DNA from: Actinopolyspora biskrensis
GTDB lineage: Bacteria > Actinomycetota > Actinomycetes > Mycobacteriales > Pseudonocardiaceae
Assembly (NCBI RefSeq): GCF_013408175.1
Contig: NZ_JACBYW010000004.1
Location: 1-64,000, forward strand
Reading direction: 5' to 3'
Length of the DNA: 64,000 nucleotides
A model generated the notes under the pieces. That model was not told where the DNA came from and made no database searches. It worked only from the letters and a program-made list of their open reading frames with translations. Shown here one piece after another: positions 53,274-61,855 of the stretch; positions within the stretch are counted from its first letter, which is position 1, and every line of letters begins with the position of its first letter. The translations under genes and the position numbers were made by a program.

Positions 53274-54551
53274 ATGGCCGTCTCAGCGTCGCGCGTGGAC
53301 CGTTCCGGTGTTGTCTACCCGCTGCGGTTGCGGGGTTTTCGGTGGTTGTTCGTCGGGCGGGTGTTGTCGTCGTTCGGGGACAGTGTGGTGCCGTTGACGG
53401 TGGCGTTCGCGGCGTTGGAGCTGACCGGTTCGGCGGTCGGACTGGGCGGGGTGCTGCTGGCGAACCGGTTGCCGGTGGTGGTGGCGACGCTGGCCGGTGG
53501 AGTACTGGGGGATGTGTTCGACCGGCGGTGGGTGATGGTGGCCGCCGATGTATGGCGCATGGCCTCCCAGGCGGTGTGCGGAGCCCTGCTGCTGGCCGGT
53601 CAACTTCCGCTGTGGGCGCTGATCGTGCTGCAGGGCTGCGCGGGTGTGGGCACGGCGCTGTTCACCCCGGCTTCCGCGGGGCTGGTTCCCGCGCTGGTGC
53701 CGGAGAACCTTCTGCGGCAGGCCAACGCGCTGCTGGGGCTGGCGGCCAATGTGAACAAGGTGGCCGCGATCAGCGTGGCCGGCCTGCTGGTGGCCGGGCT
53801 CGGCTCGGGCTGGGCGTTGCTGGTCGATGCGGCCACGTTCGCGGCCAGCGCGCTCTCGCTGCTGCTGATCGGCCCGGTGACCGCGCTCGCCGGGAAGCGG
53901 GAACGCCGGGGCGTGCTGGCCGAGGTGTGGGGCGGCTGGCGGCACGTGGCGGTCACGCCGTGGCTGCGGACCCTGCTGGGCTACACCGCGCTGCTGCAGG
54001 CGCTGGTGCTCGGCCCGCACATGCTGCTGGGGCCGTTGCTGGCGCGGCAGCACTACCACGGTGCCGCCTCGTGGGCGGTGATCGGAGCCATCCAGGCGCT
54101 CGGTTCGATCGCAGGCAGCGCGCTGGCGCTGCGGCTGCGCCCATCACGCCCGCTCGTGGCGGCCGTGGCTGCCTCGATGCTGATGCTGCCGTACCTGGCG
54201 CTGTTCGCCGCGGCCGCGCCGCTGTGGCTGGTGAGTCTGGCCGCGCTCGGGTTCGGGCTGCAGGGTTCGTACTACCTGGCCACCCAGGCCTGGCTGCTGC
54301 AGCGGCACGTGCCCGACCAGCAGCTCGCCCGGGTGGCGTCCTGCTTCCAGCTCGGCAACCTGGTGCTCGTGCCGCTGAGCCTGGCCGCCGCCGGCCCGCT
54401 GGCCGAGCAGCTCGACCCCCGCCTGCTGCTGGCCGCGGCGGCGGTGTGGGCGCTGGCCAGCACCCTGGTGGTGCTGGCCGCCCCCAGCATTCGGGCACGT
54501 CCGGACGCGGTTCAGCCGGGCTCGGGGGCCATGTCGACGAAGCGGCTGTAG
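53274..54551 (+). CDS. MFS transporter
   Basis: A 425-aa membrane protein with about 12 segments, in the group of EntS-like/drug exporters. The loop-2 motif GGVLGDVFDRRWVMVAADV is present. The ATG at 53274 is chosen because the frame upstream does not look like membrane protein; a GTG near 53300 is possible. Its 3' end overlaps the dnaB-type gene on the opposite strand by 40 bp. The substrate is unknown; on a mobile element a resistance role is possible. Confidence 0.85.
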   Translation: MAVSASRVDRSGVVYPLRLRGFRWLFVGRVLSSFGDSVVPLTVAFAALELTGSAVGLGGVLLANRLPVVVATLAGGVLGDVFDRRWVMVAADVWRMASQAVCGALLLAGQLPLWALIVLQGCAGVGTALFTPASAGLVPALVPENLLRQANALLGLAANVNKVAAISVAGLLVAGLGSGWALLVDAATFAASALSLLLIGPVTALAGKRERRGVLAEVWGGWRHVAVTPWLRTLLGYTALLQALVLGPHMLLGPLLARQHYHGAASWAVIGAIQALGSIAGSALALRLRPSRPLVAAVAASMLMLPYLALFAAAAPLWLVSLAALGFGLQGSYYLATQAWLLQRHVPDQQLARVASCFQLGNLVLVPLSLAAAGPLAEQLDPRLLLAAAAVWALASTLVVLAAPSIRARPDAVQPGSGAMSTKRL

Positions 54552-55885
54552 TGCAGCTGGTGGGCCACGGTGACCACCCCGGTCGGCCCGGAACGCTGCT
54601 TGGCCAGGATCAGGTCGGCCTCGCCCATGCGGGCGGTGTCGCGGTCGAAGGCGTCCGGTCGGTGCAGCAGCACCACCAGGTCGGCGTCCTGCTCGATCGA
54701 GCCGCTCTCCCGCAGGTCCCCGAGCTCGGGCTTCTTGTCCAGGCGCTGCTCCGGCCCGCGGTTGAGCTGGGACAGCGCCACCACCGGCACTTCGAGCTCC
54801 TTGGCCAGCAGCTTCAGGTTCCGGGAGAACTCGGAGACCTCCTGCTGTCGGGACTCGACCCGCCTGCCCGAGGTCATCAGTTGCAGGTAGTCCACGATCA
54901 CCAGGTCGAGCTGTCCGCGCTGCTTCAGCCTGCGCGCCCTGGCCCGGATCTCCATCATGGTCACGTTCGGCGCGTCCGAGATGACCAGCGGTGCGTCCTG
55001 AACGTCGCCGGTGCGCCGCGCGGTCGCACTCCAGTCCGACTCGGACATGTAGCCGCCCCGCATGCGGTCCAGCCGCACCTTCGCCTCGGCCGAGACCAGC
55101 CGCATCATCAGCTCGCCGTGGCCCATCTCCAGGCTGAACAGCGCCGTCCCACGGCGGTGCCGGATGGCGGCCGAGCGGGCGATGTCCAGCGCCAGCGCGG
55201 ATTTCCCGAGCCCCGGCCTGGCAGCCACGACGACGAGCTGACCCGGCTGCAGCCCGTTGGTGAGCCGGTCGAGCTCGGTGAACCCGGTGGGGATGCCGGC
55301 CCGGCCGTCGTTGCGCTGGATCCGCTCCAGGTCGGACATCAACGGCTCGGCCAGGTCCTGCAGGAAGTACATGTCCTCGCTGCGGCTGCGTCCGATCGAG
55401 GAGAACCGCTCCTGCGCCCGGTCGAGCAGCTCGGCGGCCTCGCCCTGGCCGCTGTAGCCCTGCTGCAGGATGCCGCCGGCCTCCTCGACGATGCGGCGCC
55501 GCTGCGCCCGGTCGGCCACGATCTCGGCGTAGAACGTCGCGTTCGCCGCGGTCGGAACCGCTTCCAGGAGGGTGTGCAGGTAGGCCCCCGCGTCGGAGTG
55601 GCGGGTGATCTGCTTGAGCTCCCCGGACTGCTCGAGCGCGTCGCGCACGGTGACCGGATCGGCCGGTTCGCCACGGCCGAACAGCTCCACGACGTGACGG
55701 AAGATCACACCGTGGTCGGGGCGGTAGAACTCCTCGGCCCGCACGATCTCGACCACGTCGGCGATCGCGTTCCTGCTCAGCAGCATCGCCCCGAGCACGG
55801 ACTGCTCGGCCTCGACGTCCTGCGGCGGCATCGGTCCGTGCGGCCGGTGGTTTCCTTCTTCGACGGTGTTCGCGGTGACGGACAA
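54512..55885 (-). CDS. dnaB: replicative DNA helicase, DnaB-type paralogue
   Basis: A 457-aa hexameric-helicase-type protein. The N-terminal domain (PPQDVEAEQSVLGAMLLS) binds primase or loader. The RecA-like domain has Walker A AARPGLGKSA, Walker B LVIVDYLQLM and the DLRESGSIEQDADLV motif. It is clearly a DnaB but more divergent from actinobacterial housekeeping DnaB than expected. It is not beside rplI/rpsR, so it is probably an extra copy serving the element. The start is TTG 55885 with AAGGAG upstream. It follows the radical SAM gene by 75 bp on the same strand. Confidence 0.88.
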   Translation of the reverse strand: MSVTANTVEEGNHRPHGPMPPQDVEAEQSVLGAMLLSRNAIADVVEIVRAEEFYRPDHGVIFRHVVELFGRGEPADPVTVRDALEQSGELKQITRHSDAGAYLHTLLEAVPTAANATFYAEIVADRAQRRRIVEEAGGILQQGYSGQGEAAELLDRAQERFSSIGRSRSEDMYFLQDLAEPLMSDLERIQRNDGRAGIPTGFTELDRLTNGLQPGQLVVVAARPGLGKSALALDIARSAAIRHRRGTALFSLEMGHGELMMRLVSAEAKVRLDRMRGGYMSESDWSATARRTGDVQDAPLVISDAPNVTMMEIRARARRLKQRGQLDLVIVDYLQLMTSGRRVESRQQEVSEFSRNLKLLAKELEVPVVALSQLNRGPEQRLDKKPELGDLRESGSIEQDADLVVLLHRPDAFDRDTARMGEADLILAKQRSGPTGVVTVAHQLHYSRFVDMAPEPG

Positions 55886-55959
55886 GGCGGCTCCTTCGGA
55901 AGGGGACGCCCGGCCGAGGGCACCGCCCCGGCCGGGCTCGGACTGCGGGCGGGGTGAGC

Positions 55960-57249
55960 TCAGGTGTGGCGGATGGGCAGGTCCCGCAGCCCCACCTCGT
56001 GACCGCACCGGCGCAGGTAGTCCACCGAGCAGCGCGCCGCACGGCGCTTGATCGTGCCGTTGTCGTAGCTGGACAGCGCCGCGTGGAACCCGTCGGAGAT
56101 GTAGCGCATCCCGTGGTTCCACAGGTCCCGGTGGTTGCTGTCGAGCTGCTCGACCGTGTAGTTGCGCTTGATGTTGGGCACCACGGCGACGCCGTTCTCG
56201 TCGAGTTCGGCGATGCCGTCGAGCATCTCGGCGTAGGAGTCGGCGCCGAGCACGTAGTCGGTCTCGACGATGTCGAAGCCGACCCGCCGGGCGCGGCGGT
56301 ACTTCTCCAGGTGCTGCTCGAAGGTGATCGAGCCCTTCTTGCGCCCCCACTGCCGGATTCGCTCGGCGTCGTTGATGGTCTCGATCGTGCCGATGAATCC
56401 GATCGCGCCGTGCTCGCGCAGCAGCTCCATCGCCTTCGCCGAGTCGATGGCGTAGGTGAAGGCGTGGAAGGCCGCGTTGGAGAAGCCGTACCTGCGGTAG
56501 GTCCGCATCAGGTTCAGCATCATCTCCAGCTCGCGGGCCTCGTCGGGCTGACAGCCGGTGGTGATGTTGACGCTGACCAGTTCGGCCCGGTCCCAGCCGC
56601 GGTGGTCGTAGTCGGCGGCCAGCTGCTGGACGTGCCGCTCGACGTAGTCCTTCGGCGGTGGGGTGAAGCTCTTGACCGCGCCGCGCGAGCAGCCCAGGCA
56701 CCCTCCCGCGCACGTGGAGTACGGGGAGACGATCGCCGCGGTGGGCAGTTCGGAGAAGTCCGGTCCCACCCGGCTGTAGTAGTGGTTGCTGGCCGCGAAG
56801 ATCCCCGCGTGCACCAGCACCTCGGCCAGGGGCTGTCCGGTGGAGCGCAGCACGAGCCGTGCCCGGTTGCCCCGGTCGCGGGTGAACAGCACCGGGGAGG
56901 CCTGCCGGTAGTCGGGCACGCAGATCGTCTGGTAGTTCGACTTGCCCTGCTCCGGGTCGGTGTAGACGAGGGTGTAGGTGCGGTTGTCCAGCGGTTCCGT
57001 GGTGTCGCAGCCGAGGAAGCCGATCAGCAGCGACAGCAGCTGGGTCCGGCTGAGCGCGGTGTCCGGGTCCTCCCGGTCGCTGTCGTCGACCGGGGTGAAC
57101 CCGGCGATGTGGTCCAGCCCCGCGGTGAGGAACCGGTTCAACTGCTCGTGCAGCTCACTCGGGGTGTCGGTGCGGGTCGCCCCGCTCGGTCCGGGGCGGT
57201 TGAGGTCGACGAGCGGCAGATTCCTGTCCAGAGACAATGGGGTCTCCAC
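55960..57249 (-). CDS. radical SAM protein, unknown substrate
   Basis: A 429-aa enzyme with the iron-sulfur ligands Cys180, Cys184 and Cys187 (CAGGCLGC), which bind a 4Fe-4S cluster that cleaves SAM to a radical. A TIM-barrel-like domain follows (SVNITTGCQPDE, FTYAIDS, GFIGTIETIND). Residues 1-170 form an N-terminal domain I do not recognise. No SPASM-type extra cysteine cluster is obvious. It is upstream of dnaB in the same direction, probably co-transcribed. The start is uncertain: GTG 57249 or TTG 57237. An open frame beyond runs into repeat copy B. Confidence 0.82.
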   Translation of the reverse strand: METPLSLDRNLPLVDLNRPGPSGATRTDTPSELHEQLNRFLTAGLDHIAGFTPVDDSDREDPDTALSRTQLLSLLIGFLGCDTTEPLDNRTYTLVYTDPEQGKSNYQTICVPDYRQASPVLFTRDRGNRARLVLRSTGQPLAEVLVHAGIFAASNHYYSRVGPDFSELPTAAIVSPYSTCAGGCLGCSRGAVKSFTPPPKDYVERHVQQLAADYDHRGWDRAELVSVNITTGCQPDEARELEMMLNLMRTYRRYGFSNAAFHAFTYAIDSAKAMELLREHGAIGFIGTIETINDAERIRQWGRKKGSITFEQHLEKYRRARRVGFDIVETDYVLGADSYAEMLDGIAELDENGVAVVPNIKRNYTVEQLDSNHRDLWNHGMRYISDGFHAALSSYDNGTIKRRAARCSVDYLRRCGHEVGLRDLPIRHT

Positions 57250-57373
57250 TTCCTTCGGGTTGTGGGAACCCGGCCGGGACGCCACGCTTGCCAGGCCGAT
57301 GCGTCCCGGTCGGGTCTTTCGGTCCGAGTGGACCCGGCGCCGCACCTCGTCCAGAAGGTTGCGCGGATCGGTT

Positions 57374-57580
57374 TGCTCAAGCGGTGCGGGTGGCGGAACC
57401 TCTCGCGGGCTCTCGCTCCGGGGAGGCCCGACATCGGGTAGCCACCTACACAACGTCGGGCCTTCCTCGCGAGAGCACCACGAGAGAACCCGCAGCGGTG
57501 CCGACTGCGTGGGTGGCGGAAGCGGCTTCGCCGCTTACCCGTTCACCGACCGAGCGAATACTTGCCCAATCCGCGCGGGA
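57374..57580 (+). repeat. structured intergenic repeat, copy B
   Basis: The most complete copy. Inner stem AGGCCCGAC/GTCGGGCCT (57424-57432 with 57455-57463), outer stem CTCTCGCG/CGCGAGAG (57400-57407 with 57468-57475), then a second hairpin AAGCGGC/GCCGCTT (57520-57526 with 57530-57536). Left part matches copies A and C; right part matches F and G. It fills most of the gap 57250-57603. Confidence 0.75.
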
Positions 57581-57603
57581 ACTGAGGAGGTGCGACTCCG
57601 TGC

Positions 57604-58257
57604 TCACTCGGCGGGCCCACTCGCGTAGGCGCCGCTCGTCTCCCGTCTGCTTGTCCTGCGGCGGTCCGAGCGGCTGCGGCCGCGCTTGTCGCGGTACATC
57701 GCCCGGTCGGCCTGCTCGAGCACCTCTTCGAGGGCCTCGGGAGTGTTCCCGGTGATCGCCGTGCCGATGCTCGCGCTCACCCGGACGTTCAGACCGTCGA
57801 AGGTCATCGGGGCGGAAAGCCGTGCGGCCAATCTGCTCTGCAGCTCCTCGATGTCCCGCCAGCGCTCCGGGGTGTCGGGGATCGCGCCGATCCAGCAGAC
57901 GAACTCGTCGCCGGACAGGCGCACCGCGAGTCGGCCGCGTCCGCAGTGCTCGCGCAGTCTCCGGGCGACCTCGCGCAGCACCCGGTCGCCGACGCGATGG
58001 CCGTGCGTGTCGTTGAGTTCCTTGAAACCGTTGAGGTCGAGCATCAACGCGCCCACGCACTGCCCGGGTCGGTTCCGGTCCCGCCGGAACGCTTCGCGCA
58101 GGGCCAGGCGGTTGCCGAGCCCGGTCAACGGGTCGGTGCGCAGTTCGCGGTGCAGCCGCGCGGCGTAGCGGCCGGTGAACGCCCAGCAGGCCGCTGTGAG
58201 GCACAGGGCGGAAGCCAGCAGCGTTCCGCCTCGTCCGGCATCGCTGTTCGGTCGCAC
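57604..58257 (-). CDS. diguanylate cyclase (GGDEF domain) with one membrane helix
   Basis: A 217-aa enzyme making cyclic di-GMP from two GTP. One membrane helix (about 10-28) is followed by a GGDEF domain: DPLTGLGNR, LMLDLNGFKELNDTHGH, active-site RLSGDEF (SGDEF instead of GGDEF) and SIGTAI. The SGDEF variant is found in active enzymes. No I-site RxxD is obvious before the motif. The GTG start has GAGGAGA upstream. It carries no sensor domain. Confidence 0.88.
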   Translation of the reverse strand: MRPNSDAGRGGTLLASALCLTAACWAFTGRYAARLHRELRTDPLTGLGNRLALREAFRRDRNRPGQCVGALMLDLNGFKELNDTHGHRVGDRVLREVARRLREHCGRGRLAVRLSGDEFVCWIGAIPDTPERWRDIEELQSRLAARLSAPMTFDGLNVRVSASIGTAITGNTPEALEEVLEQADRAMYRDKRGRSRSDRRRTSRRETSGAYASGPAE

Positions 58258-58385
58258 GATGTCTCCTCTCGATCGGGGTGGACGGGATCCGGGTCACCGG
58301 GTGCTTGGCGGCTTCGGGGTGACTCGGTCCTCTGCTCCGGCCCTGGTGGGTCCGGAAGTGTTCGGTTCAGCGGGGGCGTGGTGGC

Positions 58386-58391
58386 TAGGCT
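58386..58391 (+). promoter_or_regulatory. -10 box, leaderless start
   Basis: TAGGCT, then gtgcgc, then ATG at 58398. Confidence 0.5.
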
Positions 58392-58397
58392 GTGCGC

Positions 58398-58691
58398 ATG
58401 GAGATCGACAACGATTCGGTGGTGAACCTGCCTGGCGTGGACGATCGGGAGATGGATCGGCTGATCGCCTTGCGCGCGGCGTGCCAGGTGGTCGGTCCGC
58501 CCGGTGATTTCTCGGCTGTGGACTCGTTCGTGCACGAGTTCCGCGGGTGGCTGGCTCAGTCGACGGGTGATCCCGACAAGCTGTTCCGGCGCTATGTGCT
58601 GTTGTTGACCACCAGCGGTCGGTCCGGTGTGGGCGATCGGGACGCGGCGAAGCTGCGCAAGACGATCGACGACATCTACCGGAAGGTCTGA
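58398..58691 (+). CDS. small hypothetical protein, 97 aa
   Basis: An acidic, helical small protein (LPGVDDREMDRLIALRAAC, DSFVHEFRGWLAQS, KLRKTIDDIYRKV). No recognised domain or membrane segment. It is the only plus-strand gene in the transfer region, with its stop touching the end of the traB-like gene (converging). The strict TAGGCT-N6-ATG arrangement supports it being real. Possibly a regulator of the transfer genes. Confidence 0.65.
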   Translation: MEIDNDSVVNLPGVDDREMDRLIALRAACQVVGPPGDFSAVDSFVHEFRGWLAQSTGDPDKLFRRYVLLLTTSGRSGVGDRDAAKLRKTIDDIYRKV

Positions 58692-60506
58692 TCAGATCCG
58701 CTTCAGCGCGGAGCGGACCTGCCGCATGGTCAGCCCGGTCTCCCGCATCAGCGCGGACGGGTCTTGCCCGGTGCCGTCGGCGATCGCCTGCTGCACCGCT
58801 GCGTCGACGTCCTCGTGCGCGGGCCCGGATCGTTGCTGCGCGGGGCTTTCCTCCACCCGGTCCGACCCGTTCAGCGCGGGTACCGGCTCGGCGGCCGACT
58901 CGGGATCGAGCGGGGCCGGCGTCACCGGGTGATCCGCGGGGTTCTCCAGCAGCAGCGCCCGTGCCCGGATCTTGCGCGAGGTCATCATGTAGCCGAGCCC
59001 GTGCGTCGAGCTGCCGTCGGGGAACTCGGCGGGCAGATCCTTCAGGTGCTCCGGCATCGGGTCGCCGGTGTCGATCATGTTCCCGGAGCCCTTCTCGGTG
59101 ATCCGCAGCCCCACGATCGTTCCCGCCTTGACCTGGTCCCGCAGCGCCGTCGAGTTGCCCAGCTGCTTCACCGAGGGGACCTGGGTGGCCAGGATCAGGC
59201 AGACGCCGAACTTGGCGCCCTCCTGCGTGATCTGCTCGCACATCCGCACGATGTCGCGGTTGTCCGTCTCGTCGTCGCTCATCAGCAGCTTGTGCGCCTC
59301 GTCGATGACCACGGGCACCAGCGGCATCTCCGGTGCGGGCTCCAGCGAGCCACCGCCCTGTCGCTGCACGGCGGGACGGCGCCGCTCGATCAGCCGCAGC
59401 GCGTAGCGCAGCACCTGGCGGGCCTGTTCCGGACTGCCCGCGAAGAGGTTCGCGCGCTCGCACCACTGCGGCAGCGAGGCGCCACCACCCCCGTCGATCA
59501 CCAGCGGGTGCACCCGGTCCGACATGCTCGCCTCGGTCAGGACCACGTCCAGCACCTTGGTCTTGCCGGAGCGGGTCACGCCGGAGATGAGCGCGTGCAG
59601 GGCGCCCGCTCCCGGGTTCCACAGCTTGAAGTGCAGCGGCTCGCCGTCGGCGGCGATCATCAGCGGGAACTTGCCGGTGGCCGGGTCGAGCCCCGGGCCG
59701 TTCCAGTGGTTCTTCTGCTGCAGCGGATCGCTGGTGAGCACGGTCAACCGCGACCTGCGGACCGACTCTCCGTGCAGCGCCTCGACGAACACCCGGCCGT
59801 CGGGCAGGTCGTAGACCGACAGGATCGACTTGCGCGCCTGCAGCGTGGTGTGCCAGTGCTCCCCGGTGGCCAGGGTGACCGTGGCCTTCCACCCGTAGGC
59901 GAATCCGGTGATCCCGTCCAAGGTGGACTCGGGGAGCGATTTCCCGGTGGCGGCGATGTGCTCGTTCCAGAGCTTCAGGCGCCGATCCGCCGTGCCGGGC
60001 GCCACCGGCAGTGCTTCCCTGGGACGTGGCGGTGCGGCGAGTTCGGCGGTCACGTCCGGTTCCGGCTCCGCGTGCCGCACCCACCAGGGGATCGACAGGG
60101 TCGTGCCGAACGCCCACATCAGTCCCGCCGTGACGCCGTTCGCCCCGGCCAGCGCGAGAGCCGCCTGCCAGCCCGCGGAGCTTCCCGCCGCGACGCAGGC
60201 GTACAGCCGTTCCCACCGGGAGGTGCTGCGGTGCACGTGGCCGTAGATTCCGGCCGAGGCCGTCCAGCCCGCCGCCACCGGCAGCAGCGCCTCCGGCGAG
60301 CTCAGCGCAGCCGCTACGGCGCCGATCCCGTGGGTGCTGCCGATCGCCGCGAACGGCAGCGCCTGGTTGCGCCAGCGCCGGAGCAGTCGTCGGACCTCCC
60401 GAGCCACCTGCGGTGTTACGGGAGTTCGTCGTTCCTCCGGTGCGGTGTCCGATTCGGAATCCCGCTTCTCTGGTTCGACGGGAGGGTGTTTGGTGGGGGT
60501 GGTCAT
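58692..60506 (-). CDS. TraB/FtsK-like conjugative DNA translocase
   Basis: A 604-aa protein. About three to four membrane segments lie in the N-terminal 140 residues. The motor domain has Walker A GVTRSGKTK and Walker B VPVVIDEAHKLLM, and LILATQVPS. The C-terminal part ends in a helix-turn-helix-like region (MRETGLTMRQVRSALKRI), in the position of the FtsK gamma domain that reads 8-bp DNA signals. Actinomycete ICEs and plasmids use such a protein alone to move double-stranded DNA between mycelial cells. The ATG 60506 has AAGGAGA upstream. Confidence 0.87.
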   Translation of the reverse strand: MTTPTKHPPVEPEKRDSESDTAPEERRTPVTPQVAREVRRLLRRWRNQALPFAAIGSTHGIGAVAAALSSPEALLPVAAGWTASAGIYGHVHRSTSRWERLYACVAAGSSAGWQAALALAGANGVTAGLMWAFGTTLSIPWWVRHAEPEPDVTAELAAPPRPREALPVAPGTADRRLKLWNEHIAATGKSLPESTLDGITGFAYGWKATVTLATGEHWHTTLQARKSILSVYDLPDGRVFVEALHGESVRRSRLTVLTSDPLQQKNHWNGPGLDPATGKFPLMIAADGEPLHFKLWNPGAGALHALISGVTRSGKTKVLDVVLTEASMSDRVHPLVIDGGGGASLPQWCERANLFAGSPEQARQVLRYALRLIERRRPAVQRQGGGSLEPAPEMPLVPVVIDEAHKLLMSDDETDNRDIVRMCEQITQEGAKFGVCLILATQVPSVKQLGNSTALRDQVKAGTIVGLRITEKGSGNMIDTGDPMPEHLKDLPAEFPDGSSTHGLGYMMTSRKIRARALLLENPADHPVTPAPLDPESAAEPVPALNGSDRVEESPAQQRSGPAHEDVDAAVQQAIADGTGQDPSALMRETGLTMRQVRSALKRI

Positions 60507-60583
60507 CTCGTCTCCTTCCGCTGGGCTTTCCGGACCCGCACCCCGCCCCGGCGGTTGCCGGGGCGGGACACGCACCCGGCAGC

Positions 60584-61855
60584 TCAGTACTGGTCGTACC
60601 AGCCCTTGTCGGCGACGTTGCCGCTTCCGCCTGCCGAGGCCATCGCGTCGGCGACCCCGCCGTGCCGGTTCTCGACGTGCTTGTGCAGCCGGTCGGCCAT
60701 CGGTGCGGCGGTGTCGAGCAGGTCGGCCAGCTCGTTGATCTGGTTCAGCGTCTCGGCGTCCAGGCTGTTGGCGGTGAGCATGTCGCCGAGGTTGGTGACT
60801 TCTTCGTGGGCCCGGGTGAGCAGTGTGGTCAGTTGGGCGAGCGTGTTGACGGTGTCTGCGTAGCCCTCACCGGTCGCGGAGACCGTGCTGTTGGCGGGCA
60901 TGAGTTCGGCCATGGTGCTGGTGATTCCTCTCTGCTCTTCGGTTTCTTCCTCGTGCTTGTCGGCGCGTTCCGCGTCGACGTGGATCCGGTGGGGTTGTTG
61001 CTGCTCCTCACCGGGGGTCTGTGCTCCGGGGGGCGCTGCGTGGCCGCCCGTGCCGCCGGCCCCGTGGTGCCGGGTACAGCACCGGCACCATCCGGCCCGG
61101 TCGAGCTCTTGAAAGTCAGCCGTGCGGCCGCACCGCATGCAGCGGCACGGGTGGTCGCTCGCCCGGCTCCGGCGGACCTCCTCGAGCAGCGAGCACGCCG
61201 CGCACAGCGGCCGGTCCTTGTTCTGCGAACGCAGACTCCCCGGATCGATGGGCCCCAGGCAGCGGGAGCACGGGGTCGAGCTCGCCGCCCACGCGTGCCA
61301 CTGGTTCCCCGCCGGTGGTTCGTGGGGCACGTCCTCGGCCCCCGCTGCGGACGGTCCGGAGACCTCCGCGGCGCAGTCCTGGCAGAGTCCGCGCTCGTCG
61401 AGCTGCTCGCTGCGGACCCAGTAGCCGCAGCGCCGGCACTTGGCCAGCTTCACGTGGGGACGAGGGGTCTCGCGGTGCCACTGCCGCCAGGCCTCGCGGT
61501 AGTGGGCTCCGCGACGTCCGGCCTCGAGACCGACCCGGTACCCCGAACGGCCGCCGGACACGGCCCCCGAGTACGCGCCGACCACACCGGCGCCGAGGGC
61601 GGCGGCCGTTCCCACGGTGATCCAGCCGACGGCGTAGAACCACCACAGCAGGTGCCGCGGCCCGGCGGCCACGGCGGCGTGCCACCGGGACTTGGCCGTG
61701 CGGACACGCTCCTGGCGCGCCCGTTCCCTGGCCGCACCGCGCTCCTCTGCCCTGCGGCGGGCCTCGTCCCAGCGGGCCCTCGTGCGGGCGGTGCTCTGCT
61801 CCGCGGCGTGGGTGAGCCCGGCAGCCAGCACCATCGCCAGAATCAGCATCGCCAT
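60584..61855 (-). CDS. membrane protein with zinc ribbons (transfer/spread region)
   Basis: A 423-aa protein. It has two N-terminal membrane segments (about 3-18 and 68-100) separated by a basic coiled region (RWDEARRRAEERGAARERARQER). Then there are several CxxC pairs (CRRCGYW, CQDCAAE, CSRCLGP, CAACSLL, CMRCGR, CRCCTR) that could form three zinc ribbons, and a helical C terminus. Its ATG overlaps the upstream stop (TGATG). I cannot name the family; its place resembles spd genes that aid plasmid spread in Streptomyces. Confidence 0.7.
   Translation of the reverse strand: MAMLILAMVLAAGLTHAAEQSTARTRARWDEARRRAEERGAARERARQERVRTAKSRWHAAVAAGPRHLLWWFYAVGWITVGTAAALGAGVVGAYSGAVSGGRSGYRVGLEAGRRGAHYREAWRQWHRETPRPHVKLAKCRRCGYWVRSEQLDERGLCQDCAAEVSGPSAAGAEDVPHEPPAGNQWHAWAASSTPCSRCLGPIDPGSLRSQNKDRPLCAACSLLEEVRRSRASDHPCRCMRCGRTADFQELDRAGWCRCCTRHHGAGGTGGHAAPPGAQTPGEEQQQPHRIHVDAERADKHEEETEEQRGITSTMAELMPANSTVSATGEGYADTVNTLAQLTTLLTRAHEEVTNLGDMLTANSLDAETLNQINELADLLDTAAPMADRLHKHVENRHGGVADAMASAGGSGNVADKGWYDQY

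Noticed and set aside
57250-57453. Extension of the radical SAM protein to 57453
   Set aside because: It would translate repeat copy B, which also occurs outside genes elsewhere.
58294-60216. 640-aa minus-strand frame
   Set aside because: Out-of-frame shadow of the TraB/FtsK-like gene; lacks motifs.
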